From Pseudomonadota bacterium (lineage in GTDB: Bacteria; Pseudomonadota; Gammaproteobacteria; Burkholderiales; JAJZQI01), in the NCBI GenBank assembly GCA_021851875.1, contig JAJZQI010000006.1, positions 62,001 to 126,000 on the forward strand: a stretch of DNA of 64,000 bases, in the 5' to 3' direction. Shown in pieces: positions 1-11,668 of the stretch. The notes beneath the pieces were generated by a model. The model worked only from the letters and a program-made list of their open reading frames with translations, ran no database searches and had not been told where the DNA came from. Each line of letters opens with the position of its first letter. Within the stretch, counting starts at the first letter, position 1. Made by a program: the position numbers and the translations under genes.

Positions 1-1
1 G

Positions 2-334
2 TCCGTGCCGTCCATGAAAACCTATGTTCCGGAGCTCAGCGAACAGCGCATGATTGCCAAGGCGCCGGAACACCCGGTCGACTTCGCTGCCGACAATGAC
101 TACATCAATGCCTGCGTGCATGGCATCGCCGCGGCCTTCGGCCTGGACCCCTTTGCCGGACAGCCTGCCAAACTCATCCCGGCGCGCGCCCTGATCAAGC
201 AACTGATTGTCTGGTGGCGCACCCTTGAGCCCGCAAGTGCTGCCCAACACGAGGCTTTTTCACGTTTGCCGGGAAGCATCCGGCTGCTTGACACCCATTC
301 CAGCTGGTGGCGCGAGAATACGCACAAACGCTGA
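2..334 (+). CDS. C-terminal end of an unrecognised protein (partial)
   Basis: This open frame runs in from the left edge, so the N-terminus is missing; the first in-window start codons (GTG at 5, ATG at 14) are probably internal. The visible part of about 110 residues is soluble-looking, with a Trp-rich stretch (LIVWWRTLEP) and a second WW pair near the C-terminus (SSWWREN). I do not recognise the family and give no function. It is followed by a 160-bp AT-rich gap before the DUF917 gene. Confidence 0.5.
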   Translation, partial: SVPSMKTYVPELSEQRMIAKAPEHPVDFAADNDYINACVHGIAAAFGLDPFAGQPAKLIPARALIKQLIVWWRTLEPASAAQHEAFSRLPGSIRLLDTHSSWWRENTHKR

Positions 335-481
335 GAGCGTATCCCGGTTTCCCCCTATTCATTTGTCCTGGTTTGTCGTGTTGTTTGTCTCGTTAATTTT
401 TATTATTCATGTCATACTGCAGTTAATCTTTTTGAATAAAAATAATTGATGTTCCCATCAGATTCCAAAATGGCGGAAGGC

Positions 482-490
482 GGGGGGGGG
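482..490 (+). repeat. Run of nine G just upstream of the DUF917 start
   Basis: Nine consecutive G residues, followed by AATA and the ATG at 495. The tract occupies the place of the ribosome binding site, so a change in its length would change ribosome-site strength or spacing. The AT-rich stretch at about 380-450 upstream probably holds the promoter, but no clear -35/-10 pair was chosen. Confidence 0.6.
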
Positions 491-494
491 AATA

Positions 495-1700
495 ATGTCG
501 GTTTATCAATACGGCTACACTGATTTTCTTGCCGTAGCCGCCGGAGCGGCCATTTTTGCCAGTGGCGGGGGCGGCAGTTACACCGACGCATTGAGTGTAC
601 TGGCCGATCTGGCACAGTGGCAGGGCACGGTGACCGTGCAAGATTACGATGGCGGCAGCAATTGCGGCGTGCTGGCCCTGATGGGCTCGCCCGACGCGGC
701 AGACAGCCTCACTTTCGGCGACATTGCCAATTCGGTGGCCAACACGGTCGCCCAATTTGCCGGCGGCACCGGCTATCCGCTCGAGTGTGTCATCCCGGTC
801 GAAATCGGACCGATCAATTCCATCGTACCGCTTATTGCCGCAGTCATGTCTGAATTTACCGGCATACAGTCGGTTGTGAACGGCGACGGCGCCGGACGCG
901 CAGTACCCGAACTGCCGCAAACCACCTACAGCGCTGCCATGCCGGTCAGTCCGGCCGCGCTTGCCGACAATGCGGGCCAGGTCTATCAGGCGCAATCCGC
1001 ACTTCTGTCCGCTCCGACCGCGGCGCAAATGGAAACACTGGCCGGCGGCATCGTCTCCGCTTTCGGCAGCGTTTCAGGCATCGCCCTATGGCCCTCCAAC
1101 CCGGCCAATAATTTTGCATTAAGCGGCAGCTACATCGCCGGCACGCTGGAGCAGGCACGCCAACTCGGCCTGTTTTTGCTGAATGCGGCAAGTCCGCCCA
1201 GCGCGACCGCCGTCGCCGGCGAGATCACGCAGCTTACCGGCCGGGCCGCATCTGTTGTCGCCGACAACTTTTACATTACCGCAATCACTCAATCGACCAC
1301 CAGCCAGTCGCTCGATACCGGCGTGATCCGGCTTGATAACACGGTTGATCCGGCAAACAGCACGCAGACCCATTACATATACAATCTTAACGAAAATCTG
1401 ATTATGTATTCGGCACAGTCCCAGGTGCCGGATATCATTGCGCCCGACTCCATTTGCTACTACTCTTCCGCTACGGGACGCGGGTTTTCCAATGCCGCGG
1501 ACGATCTCGCCGTTTACTTTGACAGCCGCACGGGCAAAAGCACCGGTCAGCCCGTCAGTATCCTGCGTATTGCCGCATTGCCGCAGTTCTACCAGGCAGC
1601 GGGAGTGCTTTCGTCTTTCGCCGCGCTGTTGCGTAATATCGGCTATGCCGGGGCGCTGCCCTATCCGGATAAGGGATATGATCGAACGCGACGACAATAA
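495..1700 (+). CDS. DUF917 family protein
   Basis: 401 residues. The N-terminal glycine-rich segment (FASGGGGSYTDAL) and the block VIPVEIGPINSIVPLIAAV followed by a GDGAGRAVPELPQTT segment match the DUF917 family, whose better known members are related to S-methylthiohydantoin desulfurases and sit beside hydantoinases. No hydantoinase is near here, so substrate and reaction are unknown. No signal peptide or membrane segment stands out. The last 23 bases overlap the start of a diguanylate cyclase gene in another frame, so the two are probably translationally coupled. The start follows a nine-G run that serves as the only visible ribosome-site-like element. Confidence 0.75.
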   Translation: MSVYQYGYTDFLAVAAGAAIFASGGGGSYTDALSVLADLAQWQGTVTVQDYDGGSNCGVLALMGSPDAADSLTFGDIANSVANTVAQFAGGTGYPLECVIPVEIGPINSIVPLIAAVMSEFTGIQSVVNGDGAGRAVPELPQTTYSAAMPVSPAALADNAGQVYQAQSALLSAPTAAQMETLAGGIVSAFGSVSGIALWPSNPANNFALSGSYIAGTLEQARQLGLFLLNAASPPSATAVAGEITQLTGRAASVVADNFYITAITQSTTSQSLDTGVIRLDNTVDPANSTQTHYIYNLNENLIMYSAQSQVPDIIAPDSICYYSSATGRGFSNAADDLAVYFDSRTGKSTGQPVSILRIAALPQFYQAAGVLSSFAALLRNIGYAGALPYPDKGYDRTRRQ

Positions 1701-2664
1701 GGAACGTCTGGAACTGGCGCTGGAAGCGGCCGGACTCGACTTATGGGAGAACGATCTGGTCACCGGCGAGGTGCCTTGCAAGGCGACCAAGGTATTTGCC
1801 GAACTGGGCTACAATACTAACGAATCGGCCGCTTTTGTCGACGACATCTTCCTCATCATCCATCCCGACGATCTGCTGCACGTGCAGCAAGCGGTTGCCA
1901 ATCATCTCAGCGGCAAAAGCGACCAGTATCGCAGCGAGTTCCGGCTACGCTCAAAATCCGGCGAGTGGATCTGGTATGCCAATTACGGCCGGATCATGGA
2001 CCGCGACAGCCAACACCCGGGCAAACGGTTCATCGGGGTGACCTTCAACATTCACGACCGCAAGCGGCGCGAGGACATGCTCGAGTCGATGAACCGCCAG
2101 CTGGCCGAGCAGAATGCCTTGCTGGAGAACATGAATACCCTGCTGCAAACCCTGGCCACGACCGATTCGTTGACTGGCGTCGCCAACCGGCGCAAGCTGG
2201 TGGAAGAGGGCAACAACGAGTTTTTGCGGGCGCAGCGGTTCGGCCAGCCGTTGTCGCTGCTTTTTCTCGACATCGACAATTTCAAGTTGGTCAACGACTC
2301 CTGGGGCCACCCGGTCGGCGATCAGGTCATCTGCACCATTGCCCGCACCTGCAGCCAGGCCGTCAGGGCGAATCTGGACACGGTGGCGCGCATCGGCGGC
2401 GAGGAGTTCGCCATCCTGCTGCCGCAAACCGCTTTCGATTCCGCCATGGAGCTGGCGCAGCGGCTCTGCTCCGTTGTGGCCGGCTTGCAAATCAACACCG
2501 GCATACCCGACCTGATCAAATGTACGGTCAGTATCGGCATTGCCTCGCTGGCCCCCGGCAGCAGCTCTTTCGAACAGCTGATGATGGAGGCCGACAAGGC
2601 GCTGTATCAAGCCAAGGAATCGGGCCGCAACTGCATCAGCTGCAGCTGTCAAGGACCCGCCTGA
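1678..2664 (+). CDS. PAS-GGDEF diguanylate cyclase
   Basis: 328 residues, cytoplasmic, with no membrane segment. An N-terminal PAS domain (about 10-130) ends in the PAC-like FIGVTFNIHDRKRRED, followed by a helix and a GGDEF domain (about 160-320) with an intact GGEEF active site (ARIGGEEFAILL), so it should make cyclic di-GMP from GTP. The usual inhibitory I-site RxxD before GGEEF is not conserved: the sequence there reads RANLD, with R one position too far, so product inhibition may be absent. The ATG at 1678 follows AAGGG and lies inside the end of the DUF917 gene. The longer reading upstream is out-of-frame DUF917 sequence. It converges on parA2 with only nine bases between stops. Confidence 0.9.
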   Translation: MIERDDNKERLELALEAAGLDLWENDLVTGEVPCKATKVFAELGYNTNESAAFVDDIFLIIHPDDLLHVQQAVANHLSGKSDQYRSEFRLRSKSGEWIWYANYGRIMDRDSQHPGKRFIGVTFNIHDRKRREDMLESMNRQLAEQNALLENMNTLLQTLATTDSLTGVANRRKLVEEGNNEFLRAQRFGQPLSLLFLDIDNFKLVNDSWGHPVGDQVICTIARTCSQAVRANLDTVARIGGEEFAILLPQTAFDSAMELAQRLCSVVAGLQINTGIPDLIKCTVSIGIASLAPGSSSFEQLMMEADKALYQAKESGRNCISCSCQGPA

Positions 2665-2673
2665 CCCCCGGCT

Positions 2674-3438
2674 TTATTCAAAAAAGCCTTTTTGCAGCAA
2701 TTCCATCGTCAGTGCGCCATAGTCCTGCGCGCCGCGGCTGTGGGCCGCGAACTCGAAAATGTCTTTGCCGCGCGAGGGACTCTCCGCCAGGCTCACGTTT
2801 TCATGTATGCGCGTCTCGCACACGTCGTCGCCATATTGCTGCTTCAGCTTGTCGTACACCTCGAACGCCAGTTTTCGGCGCGAGTCGAAACGGGTCAGCA
2901 CAATCTTCTTTTCGATTTTGCGCTTGAGCGGCTTTTCCAGCACCCGCAGGGCGGCATCCAACCGATATACCCCTTGCATCGACAGAAAGTCGGCGGCGAC
3001 GGGAATCAGTACCCGGTCGGCGGCAAATACGGCGTTGAGCGACAACACCCCCAGCATGGGACTGCAATCGATCAGCACGGGCGTCTCTTCCCATGCCAGC
3101 CCCGACTCCAGCCCCTCCTTCAGCTTGCCGGTCACGTTGACGCTCTTGCCGTAGAGCGCATCCACCTTGGCCAGTTCCGGATGCGCGCCAATCACGCGCA
3201 GACTTTGGGGAGAATGCTGGATCAGCTGCTGCAGCGGTTTATTGTTGCGGTAGAATTCGACGATGCTTTTGTCGGCCGGCACCTGGCCGATGCCGCAGGC
3301 GATGGTCAAATGCGATTGCGGGTCCAGGTCGATTGCCACCGGATTGCGCCCGAGCATGCCCAGCGAGGCGCTTACATTCAGTGTCGTGGTGGTTTTCCCC
3401 ACGCCACCCTTCTGATTGAATACTGCGATAATCGCCAT
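2674..3438 (-). CDS. ParA/MinD-type ATPase without a ParB partner
   Basis: 254 residues. It carries the deviant Walker A motif QKGGVGKTTTT with the signature lysine near residue 10, the switch I region IDLDPQSHL and Walker B VLIDCSPMLG, so it is a dimerising, nucleoid-binding ParA-type ATPase. It is distinct in sequence from the chromosomal ParA at 15291-16070 and has no adjacent centromere-binding gene. It lies 10 bases downstream of glmS in the same direction, so it probably belongs to a glmU-glmS-parA2 transcript. Orphan ParAs often position cargo such as chemoreceptor clusters or large protein assemblies; the cargo cannot be read from this window. Confidence 0.85.
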   Translation of the reverse strand: MAIIAVFNQKGGVGKTTTTLNVSASLGMLGRNPVAIDLDPQSHLTIACGIGQVPADKSIVEFYRNNKPLQQLIQHSPQSLRVIGAHPELAKVDALYGKSVNVTGKLKEGLESGLAWEETPVLIDCSPMLGVLSLNAVFAADRVLIPVAADFLSMQGVYRLDAALRVLEKPLKRKIEKKIVLTRFDSRRKLAFEVYDKLKQQYGDDVCETRIHENVSLAESPSRGKDIFEFAAHSRGAQDYGALTMELLQKGFFE

Positions 3439-3448
3439 TGTCGTTCCC

Positions 3449-5275
3449 TTATTCCACCGTCACCGATTTCGCCAGATTGCGGGGTTTATCCACATCCGTA
3501 CCTTTTTGCAGGGCGGCGTGATACGACAGCATTTGCAGCGGCACGACGTGCAGGATGGGGCTGAGCCAGCCGGCATGCAAGGGCAGGGTGATTTTGTGTA
3601 TTTCGTCCATGTCCTGGATATGCGTGTCTTCATCCAGCACGACGTACAGCTCGCCGCCGCGCGCCCGCACTTCCTGCAAATTGGATTTGAGTTTTTCCAG
3701 CAGGGCATCGTTCGGGGCGATGGCGATCACCGGCATGTCCTTGTCCACCAGTGCCAGCGGCCCGTGCTTGAGCTCCCCGGCCGGGTAGGCTTCCGCATGG
3801 ATATAGGAAATTTCCTTCAGCTTCAGCGCGCCTTCCAGTGCAATCGGGTAATGCATGCCTCGTCCCAGGAACAGGGCGTGCTGCTTCTCGGCAAAGCGCT
3901 CCGCCCAGCGTTGCACCCGGCTTTCCAACGCCAGCACCCGCTGCATTTGACCGGGCAGGGCACGCAATGCAGCGATCTGTTTTTGTTCTTCGACCGCATT
4001 CAGCCTGCCTCTTAGCTTAGCCAACACCAGTGCAAGCGTGAACAGGGCAGCCAGCTGGGTGGTGAATGCCTTGGTCGAGGCCACGCCGATTTCCGGACCC
4101 GCCCGGGTAATCATGTTGAGGCGCGACTCCCGTACCAGTGCGCTTTCGCTCACGTTGCAGATGGTCAGGGTGTATTCGTGTCCCAGGCTTTGCGCGTGTT
4201 TCAGCGCCGACAGGGTATCTGCCGTTTCGCCCGACTGCGAGATCGTTACGATCAATGCCTTCGGGTCCGGCACACTGGTGCGGTAGCGGTATTCGCTGGC
4301 GATTTCGGCATTGCAGGGAATGCCCGCCAAGGCCTCGATCCAGTAGCGGGCGGTCAGCGCGGAATGGTAGCTCGTCCCGCAGGCCAGAAAAGTGATCCGC
4401 TCAATGGTGGACAGGATGCTTTCCGCCTCCATGCCGAACAGGATCGGCTGAACGCCGCCGTTGATCAATTCCTGCAGCGTATCCGACAAGGCGCGCGGCT
4501 GCTCGTAGATCTCCTTTTGCATGTAATGGCGGTACTCGCCCAGCTCCACCATTTCCGCCCGCAATTCGGACTGCTGAATGGCGCGGCTGACTGCGGCGCC
4601 GTTTTTGTCGACGACCACGATAGAAGTCAGCCCCAGCTCGGCGACATCGCCGTCTTCCAGGTAAATGAAGCGTTGGGTGACCGGCAGCAGGGCGGACGTA
4701 TCGGACGCGATGAAGTGCTCCTCCACACCGACGCCGATTAACAGCGGGCTGCCTTGCCGTGCCGCTATCAGCTTGTTGGGCATGCTGTCGCACACGACAC
4801 CGATGGCATAGGCGCCCTGCAGACGGGCGACAGCTTCGCGGGTTGCCTGGAACAGGTCGCGGCAGCTTTTGAAGTAGTGGTTGATGAGATGGGCGATGAC
4901 TTCGGTATCGGTCTGGGAGGTAAAACTGAAACCGGCCTGCTTCAGTTCGGCTCGCAGCGCTTCGTGATTTTCGATGATGCCGTTATGCACCACGGCAATG
5001 CCGCCGCTCACGTGCGGGTGCGCATTGCCTTCGGTCGGCGCGCCATGGGTCGCCCAGCGGGTGTGGGCAATGCCTGTCAGGCCATGCGCATTCTGCTCCC
5101 GCACAGCCTCTTCCAGCGCGGCTACACGTCCGGTCGTGCGGATACGCTTGATCTCCTGATCCTGCAGCAGGGCTACGCCGGCGGAATCATAGCCGCGATA
5201 TTCCAGCCGCTTGAGCCCTTCGATCAGGATGGGAGCAACATTTCGCTGGGCAACAGCACCGATAATGCCGCACAT
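3449..5275 (-). CDS. glmS: Glutamine-fructose-6-phosphate aminotransferase
   Basis: 608 residues, the usual GlmS length. It makes glucosamine-6-phosphate from fructose-6-phosphate and glutamine, the first step to UDP-GlcNAc for peptidoglycan and lipid A. The N-terminal glutaminase begins [10 protein letters not shown] with catalytic Cys2 after Met removal. Two SIS sugar-isomerase domains follow (about 280-600), with the typical [10 protein letters not shown]-like and SQSGETADT segments, and the protein ends in the conserved AKSVTVE. It is nine bases downstream of glmU, the next pathway enzyme, and is very likely co-transcribed. No glmS ribozyme is seen, as expected outside Firmicutes. Confidence 0.97.
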   Translation of the reverse strand: MCGIIGAVAQRNVAPILIEGLKRLEYRGYDSAGVALLQDQEIKRIRTTGRVAALEEAVREQNAHGLTGIAHTRWATHGAPTEGNAHPHVSGGIAVVHNGIIENHEALRAELKQAGFSFTSQTDTEVIAHLINHYFKSCRDLFQATREAVARLQGAYAIGVVCDSMPNKLIAARQGSPLLIGVGVEEHFIASDTSALLPVTQRFIYLEDGDVAELGLTSIVVVDKNGAAVSRAIQQSELRAEMVELGEYRHYMQKEIYEQPRALSDTLQELINGGVQPILFGMEAESILSTIERITFLACGTSYHSALTARYWIEALAGIPCNAEIASEYRYRTSVPDPKALIVTISQSGETADTLSALKHAQSLGHEYTLTICNVSESALVRESRLNMITRAGPEIGVASTKAFTTQLAALFTLALVLAKLRGRLNAVEEQKQIAALRALPGQMQRVLALESRVQRWAERFAEKQHALFLGRGMHYPIALEGALKLKEISYIHAEAYPAGELKHGPLALVDKDMPVIAIAPNDALLEKLKSNLQEVRARGGELYVVLDEDTHIQDMDEIHKITLPLHAGWLSPILHVVPLQMLSYHAALQKGTDVDKPRNLAKSVTVE

Positions 5276-5284
5276 TTTTCTTCC

Positions 5285-6664
5285 TTATGCCTTTTTCGGC
5301 TGTTTCACCGGCCGCTTCCAGCCGTTAATGGTTATCTGCTTGGAGCGCGACAGCGTCAGCTCGCCCGCCGGCGTATCTTTGGTAATCGTCGAACCGGCGC
5401 CAACCGTCGAGCCGGCGCCAATTTCCACCGGCGCCACCAACTGGCTGTCCGAACCGATGAATGCATCGTCACCAATGATGGTGCGGTGTTTGTTGGCGCC
5501 GTCGTAATTGCAGGTGATCGTCCCGGCGCCGATGTTGACGCGTTTTCCCACCGTGCTGTCACCCACGTAACTCAGGTGGTTGATCTTGCTGCCGCGGTCG
5601 ATCTGACTGTTCTTGATCTCAACGAAGTTGCCGATATGCGCTTCCTCGGCCGTGTGCGTGCCCGGACGTATCCGCGCATACGGTCCAACGCGGCTGTTCT
5701 CGCCGATGTGGCCGCCGTCGATGTGGGTGAATGCCTCCACCAGCGTGTCGCTGCCGATGTGGCAGTTGCGCAGCACACAGTTGGCGCCGATGCTGACCCG
5801 GTCCCCCAGAATGACTTCCCCCTCGCACACCAGGTTGACGTCGATCGCCACATCCTCCCCGCACAGCAGGCTGCCGCGCACATCGATGCGCGCCGGGTCT
5901 GCCAGCGTCACGCCCTGCTGCATCAGCGCGTTGGCTTGACGCTGCTGCACCTCGCGCTCCATGGCTGCCAGCTGCATTTTGTCGTTGATGCCCGCCACTT
6001 CAGCTGCGGCGCAATTGTGGGCCGAGACGGCAAGCCGCTGCGCGGCCGCCATGCCGATCACGTCGGTCAGGTAATACTCGCCCTGCGCATTGGCCGGCGT
6101 CAGCGCTTCGATCCAGTTTTTCGCATGTTTGAGCGGCAGCAGCATGATGCCGGTGTTGACCTCTTTGATCGCCCGCTGCTCGCCGCTGGCGTCCTTTTCC
6201 TCCACAATGGCCGTCACATGGCCGCGCTCATCGCGGATGATGCGGCCGTAGCCGGTCGGGTTGTCCAGTACCGTGGTGAGCAAACGGATGGAGTCGTCAT
6301 CGGCGCCAGCACACAGATCCTGCAGCGTGCCGCTGCCGATCTGCGGCACGTCGCCGTAGAGCACCAGGATGTGGCTGCATTCGCCGACATGGGGCAGGGC
6401 ATGCCTTACCGCGTCGCCCGTGCCCAGCTGCGGCGCTTGCTCCACCCATGTGACCTTGTCCGCGGCAATCGCCGCCTTCACCTGCTCGCCGCCGTGGCCG
6501 TAGACGATGAGCTGTTTGACGGGTTCCAGCGCTTGCGCCGCTTCGAGCACCCAGGTCAGCAGGGGCTTTCCCGCCAGCGGGTGGAGAACTTTCGGAAGCG
6601 CCGATCGCATGCGGGTGCCTTTACCCGCGGCGAGTATAACGGTGGCGATTTGAATGGCTTTCAT
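5285..6664 (-). CDS. glmU: Bifunctional UDP-GlcNAc pyrophosphorylase / GlcN-1-P acetyltransferase
   Basis: 459 residues from the ATG at 6664. It acetylates glucosamine-1-phosphate and then joins it to UTP to give UDP-GlcNAc. The N-terminal nucleotidyltransferase has the LAAGKGTRMRSALPK signature. The C-terminal half is a left-handed beta-helix of hexapeptide repeats (about 250-450) ending in the acetyltransferase site region. A seven-residue longer reading exists but the MKAIQIATVILAAG start is the family norm. The start lies close to the atp terminator, with no clear Shine-Dalgarno sequence and a TATACT hexamer only about 10 bases upstream, so a very short or absent leader is possible. It heads the glmU-glmS-parA2 group. 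Confidence 0.96.
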   Translation of the reverse strand: MKAIQIATVILAAGKGTRMRSALPKVLHPLAGKPLLTWVLEAAQALEPVKQLIVYGHGGEQVKAAIAADKVTWVEQAPQLGTGDAVRHALPHVGECSHILVLYGDVPQIGSGTLQDLCAGADDDSIRLLTTVLDNPTGYGRIIRDERGHVTAIVEEKDASGEQRAIKEVNTGIMLLPLKHAKNWIEALTPANAQGEYYLTDVIGMAAAQRLAVSAHNCAAAEVAGINDKMQLAAMEREVQQRQANALMQQGVTLADPARIDVRGSLLCGEDVAIDVNLVCEGEVILGDRVSIGANCVLRNCHIGSDTLVEAFTHIDGGHIGENSRVGPYARIRPGTHTAEEAHIGNFVEIKNSQIDRGSKINHLSYVGDSTVGKRVNIGAGTITCNYDGANKHRTIIGDDAFIGSDSQLVAPVEIGAGSTVGAGSTITKDTPAGELTLSRSKQITINGWKRPVKQPKKA

Positions 6665-6680
6665 ATTGCCGAAAGTATAA

Positions 6681-6710
6681 AACAAAAAAGGCAGCTCAAG
6701 GCTGCCTTTT
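6681..6710 (-). terminator. Rho-independent terminator of the atp operon
   Basis: A 10-bp perfect stem (AAAAGGCAGC paired with GCTGCCTTTT) with a five-base loop; on the minus strand it is followed by a T run (complement of 6684-6689). It lies 27 bases after the atpC stop and before glmU, and should end the ATP synthase transcript, with possible read-through into glmU. Confidence 0.85.
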
Positions 6711-6736
6711 GTGCTGCTGCAGGCCGATTACGTCAG

Positions 6737-7168
6737 TTAGACGCGCTGGCCTTTGTTACGCAGTTTCTGGATCGCATGCAATTGCGCAATCGCTTCCGCC
6801 AGCTCGGCCTGCGCCTTGGCGTAGTCCATTGCCGCAGAGCGGTCTTTCATTGCTTCTTCAGCCTCACGCTTTGCCTGCTGAGCCGCCGCTTCATCCAGGT
6901 CCTTACCGCGAACAGCGGAGTCGGACAGGATGGTCACCAGCCCAGGCTGAACTTCCAGCATCCCGCCAGAAACATAGATCAACTCAGGTTCATCCTGATT
7001 CGGCAGTTTCAAACTCACCGAACCCGGCTTGAGTCGTGTAATCATCGGCGCATGGCCGGGGAATACGCCGACCTCGCCCATTTCCGCCGGCACGATCGCG
7101 TATTCGACCAGGCCGCCAAAAATGGATTCTTCTGCGCTGACTACATCTACATGTACTGTCATAGCCAT
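6737..7168 (-). CDS. atpC: ATP synthase F1 subunit epsilon
   Basis: 143 residues. It is the rotor-stalk epsilon subunit that couples and inhibits F1. The N-terminal beta-sandwich starts [19 protein letters not shown] and includes [12 protein letters not shown]; the C-terminal two-helix region contains the Ala/Glu-rich AKREAEEAM. The ATG at 7168 is preceded by AAGG at good spacing; an in-frame TTG six bases further upstream is less likely. It is the last gene of the atp operon. Confidence 0.96.
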   Translation of the reverse strand: MAMTVHVDVVSAEESIFGGLVEYAIVPAEMGEVGVFPGHAPMITRLKPGSVSLKLPNQDEPELIYVSGGMLEVQPGLVTILSDSAVRGKDLDEAAAQQAKREAEEAMKDRSAAMDYAKAQAELAEAIAQLHAIQKLRNKGQRV

Positions 7169-7226
7169 ATGCAAACCTTAAAAGCCATCTCGTTACAGGG
7201 GGGCGGCCGACGCCGCCCGCGTGCCA

Positions 7227-8615
<1,389 letters not shown>

Positions 8616-8648
8616 TTAACTCAATAATTACAATTCGTTGCCACCGGC

Positions 8649-9515
8649 TTAAACTGCAGCCGCGCCTGCCACAATTTCGGCCAGCTCTTTGGTAATCGCT
8701 GCCTGACGTGACTTGTTGTATACCAGTTTCAGCTCGCCAATCACGCTGCCAGCGTTGTCAGACGCGGCCTTCATGGCGACCATACGTGCACTTTGCTCGG
8801 ATGCCATGTTTTCGGCAACGGCGCCGTAAACCAGCGATTCGATGTAACGCTGCATCAGTGCATCGATAACCACCTTGGGATCGGGTTCGTAAATGTAATC
8901 CCAGTGGTCTGCCGCATTGCTGGTAATTTTCTCGCCGGTGAGTGGCAACAACTGTTCGACGACCGGTTCCTGCTTCATGGTATTGATGAAGCGGTTGTAT
9001 GCCAGATACAGACGGTCGATCTTGCCTTCGACGAAGGCATCCATCATTACCTTTACCGGGCCGATCAGGGTTTCCATGTGCGGGGTATCGCCCAGGCCAA
9101 CCAGCTGGGAGCTGATATTGGCGCCCATGCGTTGCATGAAGCCAGCACCCTTGTTGCCCAGTGGACATACATCCACACCCAGACCCTTGCCTTCCCATTC
9201 CTTCATTTTGCCGACCAACAGACGCAGCAGGTTGGTGTTCAAGCCACCGCACAGGCCTTTGTCCGAGGTCACCACAATGACACCTACTCGTTTTACCTGC
9301 TCTCGCTCGATCAGCGCCGGGTGGCGATATTCGGCGTGAGCACGGCTCATGTGAGCAGCAACGGTGCGGATTTTGTCGGCATAGGGGCGTGCTTTACGCA
9401 TGCGTTCCTGTGCGCGACGCATCTTGCTCGCTGCCACCATTTCCATGGCACGAGTAATCTTCTGAGTGTTCTGCACACTCTTGATTTTCGCGCGAATTTC
9501 CTTACCGCCGGCCAT
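8649..9515 (-). CDS. atpG: ATP synthase F1 subunit gamma
   Basis: 288 residues, the usual length. It forms the central rotor shaft. The N-terminal helix [20 protein letters not shown] and the C-terminal helix ([14 protein letters not shown], then [20 protein letters not shown]) are the two halves of the coiled coil that enters the alpha3beta3 head, and [11 protein letters not shown] marks the Rossmann-like middle part. It is placed between atpA and atpD as in other proteobacteria. Confidence 0.98.
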   Translation of the reverse strand: MAGGKEIRAKIKSVQNTQKITRAMEMVAASKMRRAQERMRKARPYADKIRTVAAHMSRAHAEYRHPALIEREQVKRVGVIVVTSDKGLCGGLNTNLLRLLVGKMKEWEGKGLGVDVCPLGNKGAGFMQRMGANISSQLVGLGDTPHMETLIGPVKVMMDAFVEGKIDRLYLAYNRFINTMKQEPVVEQLLPLTGEKITSNAADHWDYIYEPDPKVVIDALMQRYIESLVYGAVAENMASEQSARMVAMKAASDNAGSVIGELKLVYNKSRQAAITKELAEIVAGAAAV

Positions 9516-9573
9516 TTGAATACTCCAGTTCTAGCGTTCGTTTGCCGGCGGCAGTACCGCCGGCGCCGTTACA

Positions 9574-11115
9574 TCAGAATGCTGCGCTAGCCTTGAAGGC
9601 TTCAATGGCAGACGACAGGGCTTTTTCGTTGTCCGCGTTCAGGTCTTTGGAGGACTCGATCGCGTCGAGCAGCGCACCATGTTGACCCTTCAGGAAAGAC
9701 ATCAGGGCAGATTCGAACGGCAGAATTTTCTTCACGTCCACATCGTCCATGTAGCCTTTGTTCACGGCGAACAGGGAAACAGCCATTTCAGCGGTTTTCA
9801 GCGGAGCGTATTGAGCTTGTTTCATCAGCTCAGTTACACGCTTACCGCGTTCCAGCTGCTTGCGGGTTACTTCGTCCAGGTCGGAAGCGAACTGCGCGAA
9901 CGCAGCCAGTTCACGGTACTGAGCCAGTGCCAGACGGGTACCGCCACCCAGCTTCTTGATCACCTTGGTCTGCGCTGCACCACCTACGCGGGATACGGAC
10001 AGACCGGCGTTGATAGCGGGGCGCACACCGGAGTTGAACAGGTCGGTTTCCAGGAAGATCTGACCGTCGGTAATGGAAATCACGTTGGTCGGTACGAACG
10101 CGGAAACGTCACCAGCCTGGGTTTCAATCACCGGCAGAGCGGTCAGAGAACCCGTTTTGCCGGTCACGGCGCCATTGGTCTTCTTGGCAACGAAGTCAGC
10201 ATTCACGCGGGAAGCACGTTCCAGCAGACGGGAGTGCAGATAGAATACGTCACCCGGGTAAGCTTCGCGGCCCGGCGGACGGCGCAGCAGCAGGGAGATC
10301 TGACGGTATGCCCAAGCTTGCTTGGTCAGATCGTCATACACGATCAACGCGTCTTCACCGCTGTCGCGGAAGTATTCACCCATCGCGCAGCCGGCGTACG
10401 GTGCGATAAACTGCATGGCGGCCGGATCAGAAGAAGAAGCGGCAACGATAATGGTGTGACCCATTGCGCCGTGTTCTTCCAGCTTGCGTACCACGTTGGC
10501 GATAGAAGAGGCCTTCTGACCTACGGCAACGTAAATACAGATTACGCCGGTGCCTTTTTGGTTGATGATGGCATCAACGGCAACAGCGGTCTTACCGGTT
10601 TGACGGTCACCAATGATCAGCTCACGCTGACCACGGCCTACCGGCACCATCGCATCGATGGATTTCAGACCGGTCATCATCGGCTGGGATACGGATTCGC
10701 GAGCAATTACGCCCGGAGCGATCTTTTCAACCGGCGAAGTCAGCTTGGCGTTGATCGGGCCTTTGCCGTCGATCGGCTGGCCCAGGGCGTTCACTACGCG
10801 GCCAACCAGTTCCGGACCAACCGGAACTTCCAGAATGCGACCGGTACACTTAACGATGTCGCCTTCGGAGATGTGTTCGTAATCACCCAGAACTACGGCA
10901 CCAACGGAGTCACGCTCCAGGTTCAGCGCCATGCCGAAGGTGTTGCCCGGGAATTCCAGCATTTCGCCCTGCATTACTTCGGACAAGCCGTGAATGCGAA
11001 CGATACCGTCGGTTACGGAAACTACGGTACCCTGGGTACGCAGTTCTGCGGAGGTTTCCAGATTCTGAATCTTGCTCTTAATCAGATCACTGATTTCTGT
11101 GGGGTTTAACTGCAT
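9574..11115 (-). CDS. atpA: ATP synthase F1 subunit alpha
   Basis: 513 residues, matching the family. This is the non-catalytic nucleotide-binding subunit of F1. It shows [19 protein letters not shown] at the N-terminus, the P-loop [15 protein letters not shown] (about 170), and the family signature segment [14 protein letters not shown]. It lies nine bases downstream of atpH. Confidence 0.98.
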   Translation of the reverse strand: MQLNPTEISDLIKSKIQNLETSAELRTQGTVVSVTDGIVRIHGLSEVMQGEMLEFPGNTFGMALNLERDSVGAVVLGDYEHISEGDIVKCTGRILEVPVGPELVGRVVNALGQPIDGKGPINAKLTSPVEKIAPGVIARESVSQPMMTGLKSIDAMVPVGRGQRELIIGDRQTGKTAVAVDAIINQKGTGVICIYVAVGQKASSIANVVRKLEEHGAMGHTIIVAASSSDPAAMQFIAPYAGCAMGEYFRDSGEDALIVYDDLTKQAWAYRQISLLLRRPPGREAYPGDVFYLHSRLLERASRVNADFVAKKTNGAVTGKTGSLTALPVIETQAGDVSAFVPTNVISITDGQIFLETDLFNSGVRPAINAGLSVSRVGGAAQTKVIKKLGGGTRLALAQYRELAAFAQFASDLDEVTRKQLERGKRVTELMKQAQYAPLKTAEMAVSLFAVNKGYMDDVDVKKILPFESALMSFLKGQHGALLDAIESSKDLNADNEKALSSAIEAFKASAAF

Positions 11116-11123
11116 GATCTCTC

Positions 11124-11660
11124 CTAGCGTTTCAGCGAATACGCCATGTTTTGCAGGCTGCCACGTACCGACGCGTCGATGACTTCGTCGCCTACCTGAA
11201 TAATGACGCCACCAATCAATTCGGCGTCAACCGCAACCTGAGGTTCAACTTTACGGCCAAAGCGCTTCTCCAGCGATGCCACCAACTCTTTCAGTTGGGC
11301 ACCATCCAGAGGATAAGCACTGGTAATGACGGCATCCACGACACCGGCTTCTTTTGCCCGCAGCTCTTCGAACATTTCTGCCACTTGCGGCAGGATTGCC
11401 AGTCGGCCATTACTCAAAAGGGTCTTGAGCATATTCAGGCCTTCGGCATTCAGTTCTTTTTCGCACACGGCGGTCAGCGCAGTTTCTACGCTCTGACGGG
11501 CCACATTGGGGTTAGCAATGATGGCCGCCATTTCCGGTGCGGTTACTACAGCTACGGCAAAAGCCAGCATCTTGGACCACTGATCCAGCGCTTTTTGCTC
11601 CTTGGCGATGTCAAATACCGCCTCGGCATAGGGCCGGGCTATTGTCGTCAATTCCGCCAT
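11124..11660 (-). CDS. atpH: ATP synthase F1 subunit delta
   Basis: 178 residues. It links the F1 head to the peripheral stalk. The start [21 protein letters not shown] is typical, and the C-terminal part has the conserved [20 protein letters not shown]. Eight bases separate it from atpF. Confidence 0.97.
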   Translation of the reverse strand: MAELTTIARPYAEAVFDIAKEQKALDQWSKMLAFAVAVVTAPEMAAIIANPNVARQSVETALTAVCEKELNAEGLNMLKTLLSNGRLAILPQVAEMFEELRAKEAGVVDAVITSAYPLDGAQLKELVASLEKRFGRKVEPQVAVDAELIGGVIIQVGDEVIDASVRGSLQNMAYSLKR

Positions 11661-11668
11661 GATTCGCC

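Noticed and set aside
1874-1889. CACGTG-centred palindrome TGCTGCACGTGCAGCA
   Set aside because: It shares only the core with parS and differs in the arms; it lies in the diguanylate cyclase coding sequence.
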